Part shown: in pieces, positions 7,580 to 15,357 of the stretch
Numbering within the stretch: position 1 is the first letter of the stretch
Layout of the letters: each line of letters opens with the position of its first letter
Source: Anaerolineales bacterium
Lineage (GTDB): Bacteria > Chloroflexota > Anaerolineae > Anaerolineales > Villigracilaceae
Length of the DNA stretch: 15,766 nucleotides
Assembly (NCBI GenBank): GCA_025938055.1
Contig: JAICQC010000058.1
Location: 1 to 15,766, forward strand
Reading direction: 5' to 3'
Program-made: the position numbers and the translations under genes
Notes under the pieces: model-generated
Databases searched by the model: none
Told to the model about the DNA's origin: nothing
Seen by the model: the letters and a program-made list of their open reading frames with translations, nothing else

Positions 7580-8575
7580 CTACTGCCCGTCTCCAGCGCT
7601 ATTCTGCAGGAGCAGGCTTAACCCCATGCGCTGGTGTGCCGCATCGAGGTGCAGAATGCGGACCCGGAGAGACTGCCCTTGAGAAAGGATATCGCGCGGA
7701 GTCTGGTTGGGTCCCAGCTCCATCTCTGATCCGTGGATCAAGCCCTCGACACCCGCCTCGATACGGGCAAACGCGCCATAGGACATGACGCTGGTGATTA
7801 CGGCGTTATGAATCGTGCCCACCGGGAATTCAGTATCAGCATGCTCCCAAGGATTGGGAGTCGGGCGCTTGAGGCTGAGCGCCACGCGGCAGCGTTCCGG
7901 GGCAATATCGAGCACCTGCACCTGGATCTCCTCTTCTAACCGAACGATTTGATTCGGGTGCGCCACACGCCCCCACGAAAGCTCGGAGAGATGGATCAAG
8001 CCTTCCACACCGCCGAGATCGACGAAGACACCGAAGTCCGTGATGTTAGTCACTATCCCCTTCGCGAGAGAGCCCGTTTGGAGGTTCTGGAAGAGTTCAG
8101 CTCGCCTGCCTGGTTCCGCCAGTGCGGCGCGCTCCGAAAAGACGACGCGCTTATCTTCGGGCACACATTCGATCACCTTTACTTTTAGCGTCTTGCCAAC
8201 GTACGTTTCGAGGCTCACATCGCGGTCAGCCTCCTGTTCCTTTCCTGCCAGCTCGATGACGTGCGAGAATGGGATGAATCCGGCGAACCCATCATTCTCC
8301 ACCAGCAAGCCGCCCCGGTTATGGCCGGTGACATTCATGGTGATGATCCGGTCGTTTGTGAATAACTCTTTGAGGGCTTCCCAATCCATCTGTGTAGCAT
8401 CCAGTGCAGGCTGCGGCTCGGGCTTGGATGGAATAGCGGGTTTTGGTTTTACAAATGCCGGGGAGGGACGCGTGTGCTGGCGCTCCTCCGCAAGGACCGA
8501 TTCCCACCACCCATCTTCGATCGTGGGCATTGTATTTTCATATTTCCTTTTTGTATTTCCGCGATTGGCATCCAT
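7580..8575 (-). CDS. S1-domain RNA-binding protein (ribosomal protein S1-like, three S1 repeats)
   Basis: This 331-residue protein has three tandem S1 (OB-fold) RNA-binding repeats at about 69-149, 166-237 and 250-324. The second and third carry the typical TDFGVFVDLGGVEGLIHLSEL and YGAFARIEAGVEGLIHGSEM cores; the first is more divergent. The first 60 residues are charged and proline-rich, with the conserved-looking patch EDGWWESVLAEER (20-32). With three repeats it resembles the shorter S1-like proteins of non-proteobacterial lineages, which may help mRNA bind the 30S subunit or act in RNA turnover. The start at 8575 is chosen because AAGGAG lies 6 nt upstream, overlapping the stop codon of the preceding gene; a start at 8650 would add 25 residues encoded inside that gene. 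It sits between the membrane regulator and ftsK in a tight operon. Confidence 0.9.
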   Translation of the reverse strand: MDANRGNTKRKYENTMPTIEDGWWESVLAEERQHTRPSPAFVKPKPAIPSKPEPQPALDATQMDWEALKELFTNDRIITMNVTGHNRGGLLVENDGFAGFIPFSHVIELAGKEQEADRDVSLETYVGKTLKVKVIECVPEDKRVVFSERAALAEPGRRAELFQNLQTGSLAKGIVTNITDFGVFVDLGGVEGLIHLSELSWGRVAHPNQIVRLEEEIQVQVLDIAPERCRVALSLKRPTPNPWEHADTEFPVGTIHNAVITSVMSYGAFARIEAGVEGLIHGSEMELGPNQTPRDILSQGQSLRVRILHLDAAHQRMGLSLLLQNSAGDGQ

Positions 8576-8581
8576 ATGATT

Positions 8582-8587
8582 CTCCTT
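8582..8587 (-). promoter_or_regulatory. Ribosome binding site that decides the S1-protein start
   Basis: A perfect AAGGAG (minus strand) lies 6 nt before the ATG at 8575. Its first bases are part of the TAA stop (8586-8588) of the upstream regulator gene, so termination and restart can be coupled. The longer in-frame start at 8650 has nothing comparable. Confidence 0.75.
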
Positions 8588-10505
8588 ACTGCAATGCTTC
8601 GTTTTGTTCCATGTCGAGGATGGCACGCGCAACCGCTTCCACTGCAACACGTTGCTTTCGATAGAGGTCGGCTTCAGACATTGCCAGCCTCCCTGCCACC
8701 TCTCGCACCTTACGTCCCTCGATAAATTTCATCTCCAGGATGTTGTAAAGAATCCATTCGCTTGTAAACCGTCGTTCCCCTTCGGGCTTGATCTGATCCA
8801 CTGCCTTGCGCAAAAGGGCGCGCAAGGCATTCGGGGTGTTACCTTCATACTCCTCTGCCAGCATTTGCACAATCTTTAACTTCATCAATGGACTGTTCGT
8901 CAACTTGGGTCCGCCCCAGTAGTGGGTCAGCGCATCCTTCACCCAGTCTGCCAGATCAGATTCCTGAGGAAGAGGCTCGGTCAGCAGACTGGCACGGGTA
9001 TCATAACGACCTGCGGCGCGCATGCGCTGCAGCATATCGATCTGGGGCTGTAAATCCTGCAGTGAGCGGAAGACGCGCTGCTGGAGCTGTCGGTCTTCCA
9101 ATGCAAGCGCGGCGCGGTCTGCCAGTAACCAGACGGCATCGCGCTGGTCCTTGTCCATGTGATGGTCTATTTTGCGGGCAACGCCCAGCAATCCGAGCAA
9201 GGGGCGCACCTCGTCGCGGTCGCCATTCCCGCGGCGCTGGTACAGAGGCAAAATCCAAAAATCGCCCCAGGTGAATTCATGTCGCCCAGTTTCTCCGTTA
9301 TGGCTGATCAGTTGCAGAGCTTCGTCAAGATCTTCCTTATCCAGCAAGGCTCGATTGCCAGCCATAACACTCAGCGTCAATTCATTACCGTCTAAAGCTG
9401 CCACAAAGGCGCAGGGTGACTGTAAATGATCGCGTACCGCCGCAAGCACTGTTTCGAGAAATTGCTGCAAGTCGCCGCGCGTCAACAGCCGTTCTTCGAT
9501 ATTTTGCAGTAACTGGAGTTCAGCCCGGTCCCGCCCAAAGAAAAGAAAGCGCTCCCACAACGGAGAGAACAACGTGACCGCGTGTTCAAATAACAAAACT
9601 GTCACAACGACTGTGAGAGGGACAAAGGCAGAATACGGTTCGCCCCCAAAAAAGACACCGGCACGCCGGACAATGGTCATCACAGCCAATGCCAGGGATG
9701 CCGTAACAGGTCCGCGCAGAAGCCACTTGAACAGACGGCTTTTTACGACCCGATCGGGCCACGAGACGCCAAAGAACGCCACTGCATACGCCATGATAAT
9801 CACCAGAATGGCAACCAGCATGTTGATGATCAGCGCCGTGCTCCAAAAGAACAGTGGGAACTGGGCAGCAATATCGGAACCAAACAAAAGATATGGATAT
9901 GAACCGAGCGCCGGAGCCGTTGCACCTGCCATCAGATACAACATCCTGCGCTGACCAGAACGGGTAAGCATCCGTCCGAAGGCGCGCAAAAAGTTATAGC
10001 CAGCCCAGATCATGATCCCGATATAAGAAACAGTGAAAATCTCGGTCCAGAAGGTGCGCTCGAGATGCGGCGCAGGCTCGCCGTTTGGCACCAGCGCGCC
10101 GACGAGCATGCCTGCCGCGAGCAGAACGAGGAAGCCAAACGAAGCCACATAGACGAGGCGCACCGCCAGCCGACGCCGTCCGCGTGAGGGACGACCGGCT
10201 GTCACAAGTAGTGCATCAGAAAGATGTAAATAGGCGGGAGGTAAAAAGATAATGCCGACCCACTGGAGCCGCAACAGCAACTCGATCCCCCAATTCGGAA
10301 TGGAATTGTTTTGGAGGGCTTCCGTTGTGAAGACAACCACAACGCATAAAAGGATAATAGCAAATGAGCGGGCAACCCGGTCCCGTAAATTGAAAGACAG
10401 GGCATACAAAAACAGTGAAAACGCTGTAATGGCGATGCCAGCCGTCAAAATATTATTAATTGTTTTAAGTCCCACCAGAAGACCGTCCAGCCAACCGTTA
10501 AACAT
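8586..10505 (-). CDS. Membrane-bound regulator: 7TM-like sensor, GAF-like domain, C-terminal helix-turn-helix
   Basis: This 639-residue protein begins with about eight hydrophobic spans (18-310) resembling the 7TM input region of some histidine kinases. A GAF-like domain follows (about 335-470; start near ERLLTRGDLQQFLETVLAAV, end near WLLADRAALALEDR). The remainder is an alpha-helical region (515-575) ending in a probable helix-turn-helix: GRKVREVAGRLAMSEADLYRKQRVAVEAV (597-625), a pattern like sigma region 4 or LuxR-type motifs. No HisKA box, H-N-G-ATPase motifs, GGDEF, EAL or HD-GYP motif is present, so it is not a kinase or cyclic-di-GMP enzyme. I infer a one-component, membrane-tethered transcription regulator; its ligand and target are unknown. 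The ATG at 10505 has GGAAGG about 5 nt upstream. It sits 36 nt after the acetyltransferase gene and 10 nt before the S1-protein gene. Confidence 0.75.
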   Translation of the reverse strand: MFNGWLDGLLVGLKTINNILTAGIAITAFSLFLYALSFNLRDRVARSFAIILLCVVVVFTTEALQNNSIPNWGIELLLRLQWVGIIFLPPAYLHLSDALLVTAGRPSRGRRRLAVRLVYVASFGFLVLLAAGMLVGALVPNGEPAPHLERTFWTEIFTVSYIGIMIWAGYNFLRAFGRMLTRSGQRRMLYLMAGATAPALGSYPYLLFGSDIAAQFPLFFWSTALIINMLVAILVIIMAYAVAFFGVSWPDRVVKSRLFKWLLRGPVTASLALAVMTIVRRAGVFFGGEPYSAFVPLTVVVTVLLFEHAVTLFSPLWERFLFFGRDRAELQLLQNIEERLLTRGDLQQFLETVLAAVRDHLQSPCAFVAALDGNELTLSVMAGNRALLDKEDLDEALQLISHNGETGRHEFTWGDFWILPLYQRRGNGDRDEVRPLLGLLGVARKIDHHMDKDQRDAVWLLADRAALALEDRQLQQRVFRSLQDLQPQIDMLQRMRAAGRYDTRASLLTEPLPQESDLADWVKDALTHYWGGPKLTNSPLMKLKIVQMLAEEYEGNTPNALRALLRKAVDQIKPEGERRFTSEWILYNILEMKFIEGRKVREVAGRLAMSEADLYRKQRVAVEAVARAILDMEQNEALQ

Positions 10506-10541
10506 GCTTTCCTTCCAACGTTATCCCGAAAAGCATCGGGA

Positions 10542-11084
10542 CTATAGTTTTATTGCTCTCCCAAAGAACAAAGCCACATCCTGAGTCAGGTAATATTGGT
10601 CATTATACCCGCAGAATTCGCATCCAAATTTCTGTGCAAGGCGAATGTAAGCTTGGTTTTTTGACTGCATTTCCAGGATTAAACGCCGCACGCCCCGTTC
10701 CTGCGCCCAGGTTTGAACCGCCGTTAAGAGCGCGGATGCGGCGCCTTTGCGTCGCTGCAGGGGCGCCACGACCAGATCGGTGATCCAGGCTACTGAAGAG
10801 GCGTATTCCACGGTCCCGCAAATGTACCCCATTGGGATGCCTTCATCCAGCGCCACGAGAGTCACATCCCGGCGCATCCACTCATCCGACAGCGATGCAG
10901 GGTCGCGCGGGTACTTTACCTCAATGGAACGCGGCAGGCGCACCTCGCGAAAACTGGCAACTGCCTGCCCGGCTTCGCGGCGCAGTTCCAGTTGCCAGAC
11001 GTAATCACTGACGCAGGTGTGATCCAACCCGGTTAAGCGCGGGATGTCACTTGCACTTGCAGGACGAATTTCAAAAAAAGTCAC
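10542..11084 (-). CDS. GNAT-family N-acetyltransferase
   Basis: This 180-residue protein has the GNAT acetyl-CoA binding fold. Motif A is LVVAPLQRRKGAASALL (104-120), with the Q-R-R-K-G-A phosphate-binding loop at 110-115, and motif B follows with ILEMQSKNQAYIRLAQKFGCEF (136-157), the region that usually ends in the tyrosine-containing helix. It would transfer an acetyl group to an amine of a protein, antibiotic or small molecule; the acceptor cannot be predicted. The start codon is GTG at 11084, supported by GGAGG 4 nt upstream. It begins 11 nt after the upstream membrane protein gene and is followed after its stop by a small 5-bp hairpin with no T-run (10525-10540), so read-through into the regulator gene is likely. 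Confidence 0.88.
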   Translation of the reverse strand: MTFFEIRPASASDIPRLTGLDHTCVSDYVWQLELRREAGQAVASFREVRLPRSIEVKYPRDPASLSDEWMRRDVTLVALDEGIPMGYICGTVEYASSVAWITDLVVAPLQRRKGAASALLTAVQTWAQERGVRRLILEMQSKNQAYIRLAQKFGCEFCGYNDQYYLTQDVALFFGRAIKL

Positions 11085-11095
11085 GTTTCCTCCAG

Positions 11096-11776
11096 CTATT
11101 GATTTGCCACGCGTACCGCGATCACACAGGGCTCAAGCGCTACGCCAACATTGTCTGTAATCACAAGACGCAGGAAATAATCACCGTTCGTGAGGGAGGT
11201 GGTATTCCAGGGACCCAGTACTTCGTTAATCTTCGGCTCGCGCCCGGCTGAAATTGTTGCCCAGTTTTGGGTACCCATGGGCGCGACTTCATACTTAAAA
11301 AAACCAAAGTTCGGAACGCTGGCAGTTCCTGAAATGTCCACCGTCCCACTGATTGGCTCGCCAGGTTCAGGGAACGTGATCATAACCTGATCGGGCACGC
11401 AGCCACTCATTCCACTCGGGACCTCTTGCGTGACGGGGGAAAGAGCAGCCTGGGTCGACTGTTCGGGAGAGAGAGTTTCGACAGGAGTCAGGAGCAGATC
11501 CAGTGTAGGTGTCGCCAGGATGTCGGTGGCAGGCAGAGATGGGGCGATGAATGTCGCGATAAAGAATTCCACAAATACCAGAGCAAGGATGAAAAATGCT
11601 GCTGCCGTTGCCTGTCCCAACCTTCGCAGCGCAAACTCACGTTCCAGACCATAGACAGAGTCCCGCCATTCGCGCCACGAACGCCACATCCGCCGAAAGG
11701 CAAATAATCCTCCAATTGCCAGCGCGATGTAAATTAGCGGCTCATAGCTCGCCAGTGTACGATAAAGAGGGCCCAT
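11096..11776 (-). CDS. Membrane-anchored protein with Ig-like outer domain, function unknown
   Basis: I do not recognise a named family for this 226-residue protein. It has two hydrophobic spans (about 12-28 and 56-79) joined by a short arginine-rich cytoplasmic loop (29-53), then a Thr/Ser/Pro-rich stretch (80-122) that looks like an extracytoplasmic spacer, and a beta-rich C-terminal domain (about 128-226). That domain begins ITFPEPGEPISGTVDISGTA and continues with a WNTTSLTNGDYFLRLVITD-type strand pattern, similar to the Ig-like or fibronectin-like modules of secreted Chloroflexota proteins. Two cysteines (126 and 217) flank it and could form a disulphide. The topology implied is both ends outside the cell. 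It lies 11 nt after the PNP gene with no evident ribosome site, and 11 nt before the acetyltransferase gene. Confidence 0.7.
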   Translation of the reverse strand: MGPLYRTLASYEPLIYIALAIGGLFAFRRMWRSWREWRDSVYGLEREFALRRLGQATAAAFFILALVFVEFFIATFIAPSLPATDILATPTLDLLLTPVETLSPEQSTQAALSPVTQEVPSGMSGCVPDQVMITFPEPGEPISGTVDISGTASVPNFGFFKYEVAPMGTQNWATISAGREPKINEVLGPWNTTSLTNGDYFLRLVITDNVGVALEPCVIAVRVANQ

Positions 11777-11787
11777 ACCATTGCTGC

Positions 11788-12624
11788 TTACAGGGATCGT
11801 AGTACGCCACGGATAATCTTCTCGATCTTTGGAGAAATGACCTTCCCGGCTTCTATGACTTCCTCATGGGTTGTCACCGTTGAACCATCGAGGTTCGCTT
11901 TATTGCTAATCCCTGAAAAGCCCAGCACACGCATGCCACCGTGGCGGGCAATGATCACCTCTGGCACGGTGGACATACCCACCGCATCCGCGCCAGCCAT
12001 GTGCAGAAAACGCAGATCGGCGGGACCCTCGAAGGAGGGTCCGCTCAAAGCACAATAGACGCCTTCGCGCAGAGGGATATTTTCGTCCGCGGCAACCTGC
12101 CTTGCCAGCGACATTAATTTGCGGTCATACGCCTGGCTCATATCCGGGAAGCGCGGACCCAGTTCGTCGATGTTCGGACCCATGAGAGGGTTAGCTCCCA
12201 TCATACCGATCAGGTTCAGGTGATCGGTAATCAACATCACATCGCCGGGTACGAAATCGGGGTTCACTCCCCCGGCAGCATTCGTCACGACCATCATTTC
12301 GAGCCCCATCCGCAGCATCACACGCACCGGCAGAGTGATCTGTGACATACTATATCCTTCATAAAAATGGATCCGCCCCTGCATAACCAGGACCGCCTGT
12401 CCCTCCAGCGTGCCAATGACCAGTTGCCCGGCATGACCATGTACCGTGGAGACGGGCCAATGAGGCAGCTCACCGTAGGGAATGGTATCCGCACTTTGAA
12501 CGGAATCTGCCAGGCGGTTAAGCCCTGAGCCAAGAATTAATCCCACCCGCGGGCGATGGGAGGTTCGTTTCCTTACATTTTCTGCTGCTTGGTCGATTTG
12601 TTCAAGGGTCACAAATGTGGTCAT
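11788..12624 (-). CDS. punA: Purine nucleoside phosphorylase (trimeric class)
   Basis: This 278-residue enzyme phosphorolyses purine nucleosides to base and ribose-1-phosphate in purine salvage. The family motifs are in order: GSGLN (32-36) with the phosphate-binding serine, VHGHAG (61-66), GRIHFYEGY (83-91), TNAAGG (114-119), the purine-contacting E199 in GPSFEG, VGMSTVPE (215-222), and N241 in GISNKA. The length and motifs fit the trimeric PNP class used mainly for guanosine and inosine, not the hexameric DeoD type. A methylthioadenosine phosphorylase is less likely given GPSFE and SNKA. The start has only a weak AAGAAG-type site. It is the first gene of a six-gene minus-strand unit and has a strong extended -10 about 70 nt upstream. 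Confidence 0.93.
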   Translation of the reverse strand: MTTFVTLEQIDQAAENVRKRTSHRPRVGLILGSGLNRLADSVQSADTIPYGELPHWPVSTVHGHAGQLVIGTLEGQAVLVMQGRIHFYEGYSMSQITLPVRVMLRMGLEMMVVTNAAGGVNPDFVPGDVMLITDHLNLIGMMGANPLMGPNIDELGPRFPDMSQAYDRKLMSLARQVAADENIPLREGVYCALSGPSFEGPADLRFLHMAGADAVGMSTVPEVIIARHGGMRVLGFSGISNKANLDGSTVTTHEEVIEAGKVISPKIEKIIRGVLRSL

Positions 12625-12690
12625 GATCGTTTCTTCTTTGCATAAAGATTAGGGTTATTTCCCCTCGATGGCGTCCCTGCCGTGCAAAAA

Positions 12691-12699
12691 ATTATATCA
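12691..12699 (-). promoter_or_regulatory. Extended -10 promoter of the PNP operon
   Basis: TGATATAAT on the minus strand is a perfect extended -10 (TG-n-TATAAT). Transcription would start near 12684 and leave a leader of about 60 nt before the PNP start. No good -35 sits at 16-18 bp; the nearest match, TTGAAA (12717-12722), is 20 bp away and lies inside the inverted repeat 12712-12735, so the promoter may rely on its extended -10 or on a regulator bound there. Confidence 0.6.
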
Positions 12700-12711
12700 G
12701 ATATTCCTTTG

Positions 12712-12735
12712 GTTACTTTCAAAGGTGAAAGTAAC
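12712..12735. promoter_or_regulatory. 24-bp inverted repeat, candidate operator
   Basis: Two perfect 10-bp arms, GTTACTTTCA and TGAAAGTAAC, flank a 4-bp spacer (AAGG). It lies upstream of both predicted transcription starts, so it should act as DNA rather than as an RNA hairpin. Relative to the PNP start it covers about -28 to -51, overlapping the -35 region; relative to the HD-GYP start it lies at about -72 to -95. A dimeric regulator is the simplest reading. The binding protein is unknown. Confidence 0.5.
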
Positions 12736-12771
12736 GTAAATGGTATGTTTTTGTCATGTAGATGTCATTGG

Positions 12772-12800
12772 TAGAAAAAAAATCCTTTTTGTGCTATCCT
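12772..12800 (+). promoter_or_regulatory. Probable promoter of the HD-GYP gene
   Basis: TATCCT (12795-12800) is preceded by TG at the extended -10 position and, 17 bp upstream, by TAGAAA (12772-12777, four of six consensus bases). The expected start near 12806-12808 is only a few bases before the ATG at 12811, which would make the mRNA nearly leaderless. This agrees with the absence of any Shine-Dalgarno sequence. Confidence 0.4.
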
Positions 12801-12810
12801 TTTGCATAAC

Positions 12811-15357
12811 ATGTCGCGGTTGCCCTACAGGAAGATCATTCTCACGGCGGCGGGGGTATTGTCGCTCATAGCCCAAGGCATTCTGATAATCCCAACAAGC
12901 TTGGGATTCGTTTTCCCATCTCTTAATCCTGCGCGGGGGAGTTTCCTAATTGGTGCCAGCCTTTTTATCGTCTCCCTAACCCTATTCGCGGGAGTTATCG
13001 CCGGGCAATTTGCAAGGAATCATCCGGAGTGGCGCAGGAACGTAATGCTTCTATTGACGCAGGCGTGTACGCTCATCGGCATCTATTTGCTGGTTGACGA
13101 TTTCGCTCTGCGCGAACAGGGAACAGGATTCTTGTTGAGTAGCCTTGTCACGATCTTGACAACATACGGGATCATTTCCATCCACGAGTCATGGGCTCAA
13201 CCGGACGAGGAAGACTCCAATCCAGCGCTGGATTTCAGCTTTGATCCGCGGGCAAATGTTAATGCGCTTAAGGAACAGATCGAAGCTCTTACACGTCAGC
13301 TGACTGCCGAAAAACATCGCAATTCACAATTGATGCTGCTCAACGAGTTGAGCCAGCAGTTGGAGACCGAATTAGATCCCCCGGTCGCGGCGCAGTTGGC
13401 TGTAAACACGCTCGAGCGCGCCATGGATTGTTCGTTTGTCGCCCTGATGGCTCCGGAAGGCGATGCACAGGAATATGTGGTTCTTGCATCAGCCGGCAAG
13501 ATGACAAGTCTTATCCCGCCCGGATATAGACAGAACGCAAATAGCGGGATTATCGGGCGAACGCACCGACTCAAGAAGATGCAGATGGTGCAAGACACAG
13601 AGCTGGATGCTGATTTCATCGCCATGGAAAATGAAAATACGCTTTCGATGGTCGGTATCCCCCTCCTCCAACATGGGCATATCAAAGGCATTCTCTGCAT
13701 CTGCTCCGAAAAGAAATATGCCTTCAGCAGCCTGGACGCCGCGATTGCGGAAGGCATCGCCTCCGAGCTGATGCGCGCCTGGGATCGTTCCAGCTATCGC
13801 CAGCGATTGACGGAGCTGATCCAGGCTGGTATCTCGCTGACAACCCTGCTCGACCCACAAGCCGCTGTGCAGGAGGTGGCTGTGATTGCGCGCCAGACAT
13901 TGGAGGCGCGCTTTGTCTTTGTCACGCTGCTCGACCAGCAGGGAAACTTCTCGCGTACGGCATTTGCTGGTCAAGCGCCGAAGCTACATGCCACTCTTAG
14001 CATTAACCCATTGGATGAAGTCATCATGCACGCCGCGCTGAATGCGACAAAGCCTTTCCGTGTACGAGACTTGCGAAAGTACTCAAATGCAAAAAGGATA
14101 GAACTCGATCATTCCGGATTGCGCAGTGTGCTCGCAATTCCGATCCGTCTGCACCGCTTGAGCATCGGCGCAATCCTTGCTTTTGGCAAGCAGGAGGGGG
14201 TGTTCTTTTCCGAAAACGATGAATCGCTTGCTGACCTCATGTCTTCGCAGGCTGCCGCGTCCATTGAGAGTTCCTGGTTATATCAGGAATTGCGCAACAC
14301 CTTGAACATCACGTCAATGTTATACCAATTGAGTGTGGACGTTATCCAGACCGAAGAGTTGAGCCTGGCGGCGGAATTGATCTCCCAGGTGGCTCACAAG
14401 GTGACCAACTCCACACAAACAGGGATTGTTCTCATGACGCGCGATGGGCAGGTCGAAGCGGAAGTGGAGATCGATGTAAAAGGCTTGCATACCCGTCCTG
14501 AGCACCCCATGGAAACCATAGATCAGGCAATCGAGACAGGACAAAGCATCATCGTTTCGATGGAAAATGGATCGCTGGTGTGTTATCCGCTTCTGACGCG
14601 TGGCCGCACGTATGGCGCACTCTGGATGAATATTCCCGAGAGCCGCGGACAAAATTTCGCGAACCTTCAAACTCTTGCCAACCAAGCTGCGATTGCGCTG
14701 GAACGCTCCATCCTTTTGTCCGAGTCACGCCAGCAGGCAAAACAACTCGAAGCCGCATATGCAGAACTGGAGATCACTTACGACCAGACACTGACCTCTC
14801 TCATGTCCGCTTTGGATGCGCGCGACCGTGAAACCGAGGGTCATTCCATGAGAGTCAGCCGACTCACGTGCCTGTTGGCAGAGGAGATCGGGTTGAATGG
14901 TCCGCAGCTCAAGGCATTGGAGAGAGGTTCCTTGCTCCACGACATCGGCAAAATTGGTATTAGCGATACGATTTTGCACAAGCCTGGCAGGCTCACCGAT
15001 GACGAATGGAAGATCATGAGGATTCATCCCGATATTGGCGCGCGCATCGTGGAGGGCATTCCCTTCCTGCAGGATTCTTTGCCGGTGATCCGTTATCATC
15101 ATGAGCGCTGGGACGGGAGTGGCTATCCGATCGGGTTGAAAAAGGAGGATATCCCAATCCAGGCGCGCATCTTCGCGGTCGCGGACGTATTCGATGCGTT
15201 AACTAGCAAACGAAGTTATCGAAACAAGTCCAGCGCAGAGGAAGCGATACAATACATAAAGGAGCAGGCTGGGGTGTTATTCGACCCTCTCATTGTCGAG
15301 GCGTTGACAAAGCTTCCTTATCACGAGTTTACCGAAGGGGAAAAGATCATCGCATGA
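12811..15357 (+). CDS. Membrane-bound multi-GAF HD-GYP phosphodiesterase
   Basis: This 848-residue signalling protein starts with four membrane spans (about 7-28, 44-66, 77-96, 105-126). A predicted coiled coil (150-185) follows, then about three GAF-like domains (180-325, 330-490, 495-635), a second coiled segment (637-662) and an HD-GYP domain (about 665-838). The HD-GYP residues are present: E675-GH678, H710-D711 with K714, H739, H763-H764, the GSGYP motif (769-773) and D792 in VADVFDALTSKRSYR. HD-GYP enzymes hydrolyse cyclic di-GMP, so it probably lowers this messenger in response to a signal sensed by the GAF or membrane part; the first GAF best matches the family and the third is most divergent. 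The ATG at 12811 is preferred; an in-frame TTG at 12802 would add three residues. Neither has a ribosome site. The stop overlaps the next gene as ATGA. Confidence 0.9.
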   Translation: MSRLPYRKIILTAAGVLSLIAQGILIIPTSLGFVFPSLNPARGSFLIGASLFIVSLTLFAGVIAGQFARNHPEWRRNVMLLLTQACTLIGIYLLVDDFALREQGTGFLLSSLVTILTTYGIISIHESWAQPDEEDSNPALDFSFDPRANVNALKEQIEALTRQLTAEKHRNSQLMLLNELSQQLETELDPPVAAQLAVNTLERAMDCSFVALMAPEGDAQEYVVLASAGKMTSLIPPGYRQNANSGIIGRTHRLKKMQMVQDTELDADFIAMENENTLSMVGIPLLQHGHIKGILCICSEKKYAFSSLDAAIAEGIASELMRAWDRSSYRQRLTELIQAGISLTTLLDPQAAVQEVAVIARQTLEARFVFVTLLDQQGNFSRTAFAGQAPKLHATLSINPLDEVIMHAALNATKPFRVRDLRKYSNAKRIELDHSGLRSVLAIPIRLHRLSIGAILAFGKQEGVFFSENDESLADLMSSQAAASIESSWLYQELRNTLNITSMLYQLSVDVIQTEELSLAAELISQVAHKVTNSTQTGIVLMTRDGQVEAEVEIDVKGLHTRPEHPMETIDQAIETGQSIIVSMENGSLVCYPLLTRGRTYGALWMNIPESRGQNFANLQTLANQAAIALERSILLSESRQQAKQLEAAYAELEITYDQTLTSLMSALDARDRETEGHSMRVSRLTCLLAEEIGLNGPQLKALERGSLLHDIGKIGISDTILHKPGRLTDDEWKIMRIHPDIGARIVEGIPFLQDSLPVIRYHHERWDGSGYPIGLKKEDIPIQARIFAVADVFDALTSKRSYRNKSSAEEAIQYIKEQAGVLFDPLIVEALTKLPYHEFTEGEKIIA

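Noticed and set aside
8576..8650. Longer start (8650) for the S1-domain protein
   Set aside because: It would place 25 residues inside the regulator gene without a ribosome site, whereas 8575 has a perfect AAGGAG 6 nt upstream.
10525..10540. Hairpin CCCGA/TCGGG just after the acetyltransferase stop
   Set aside because: Five base pairs without a T-run; the next gene starts 36 nt on with its own ribosome site, so read-through is more likely than termination.
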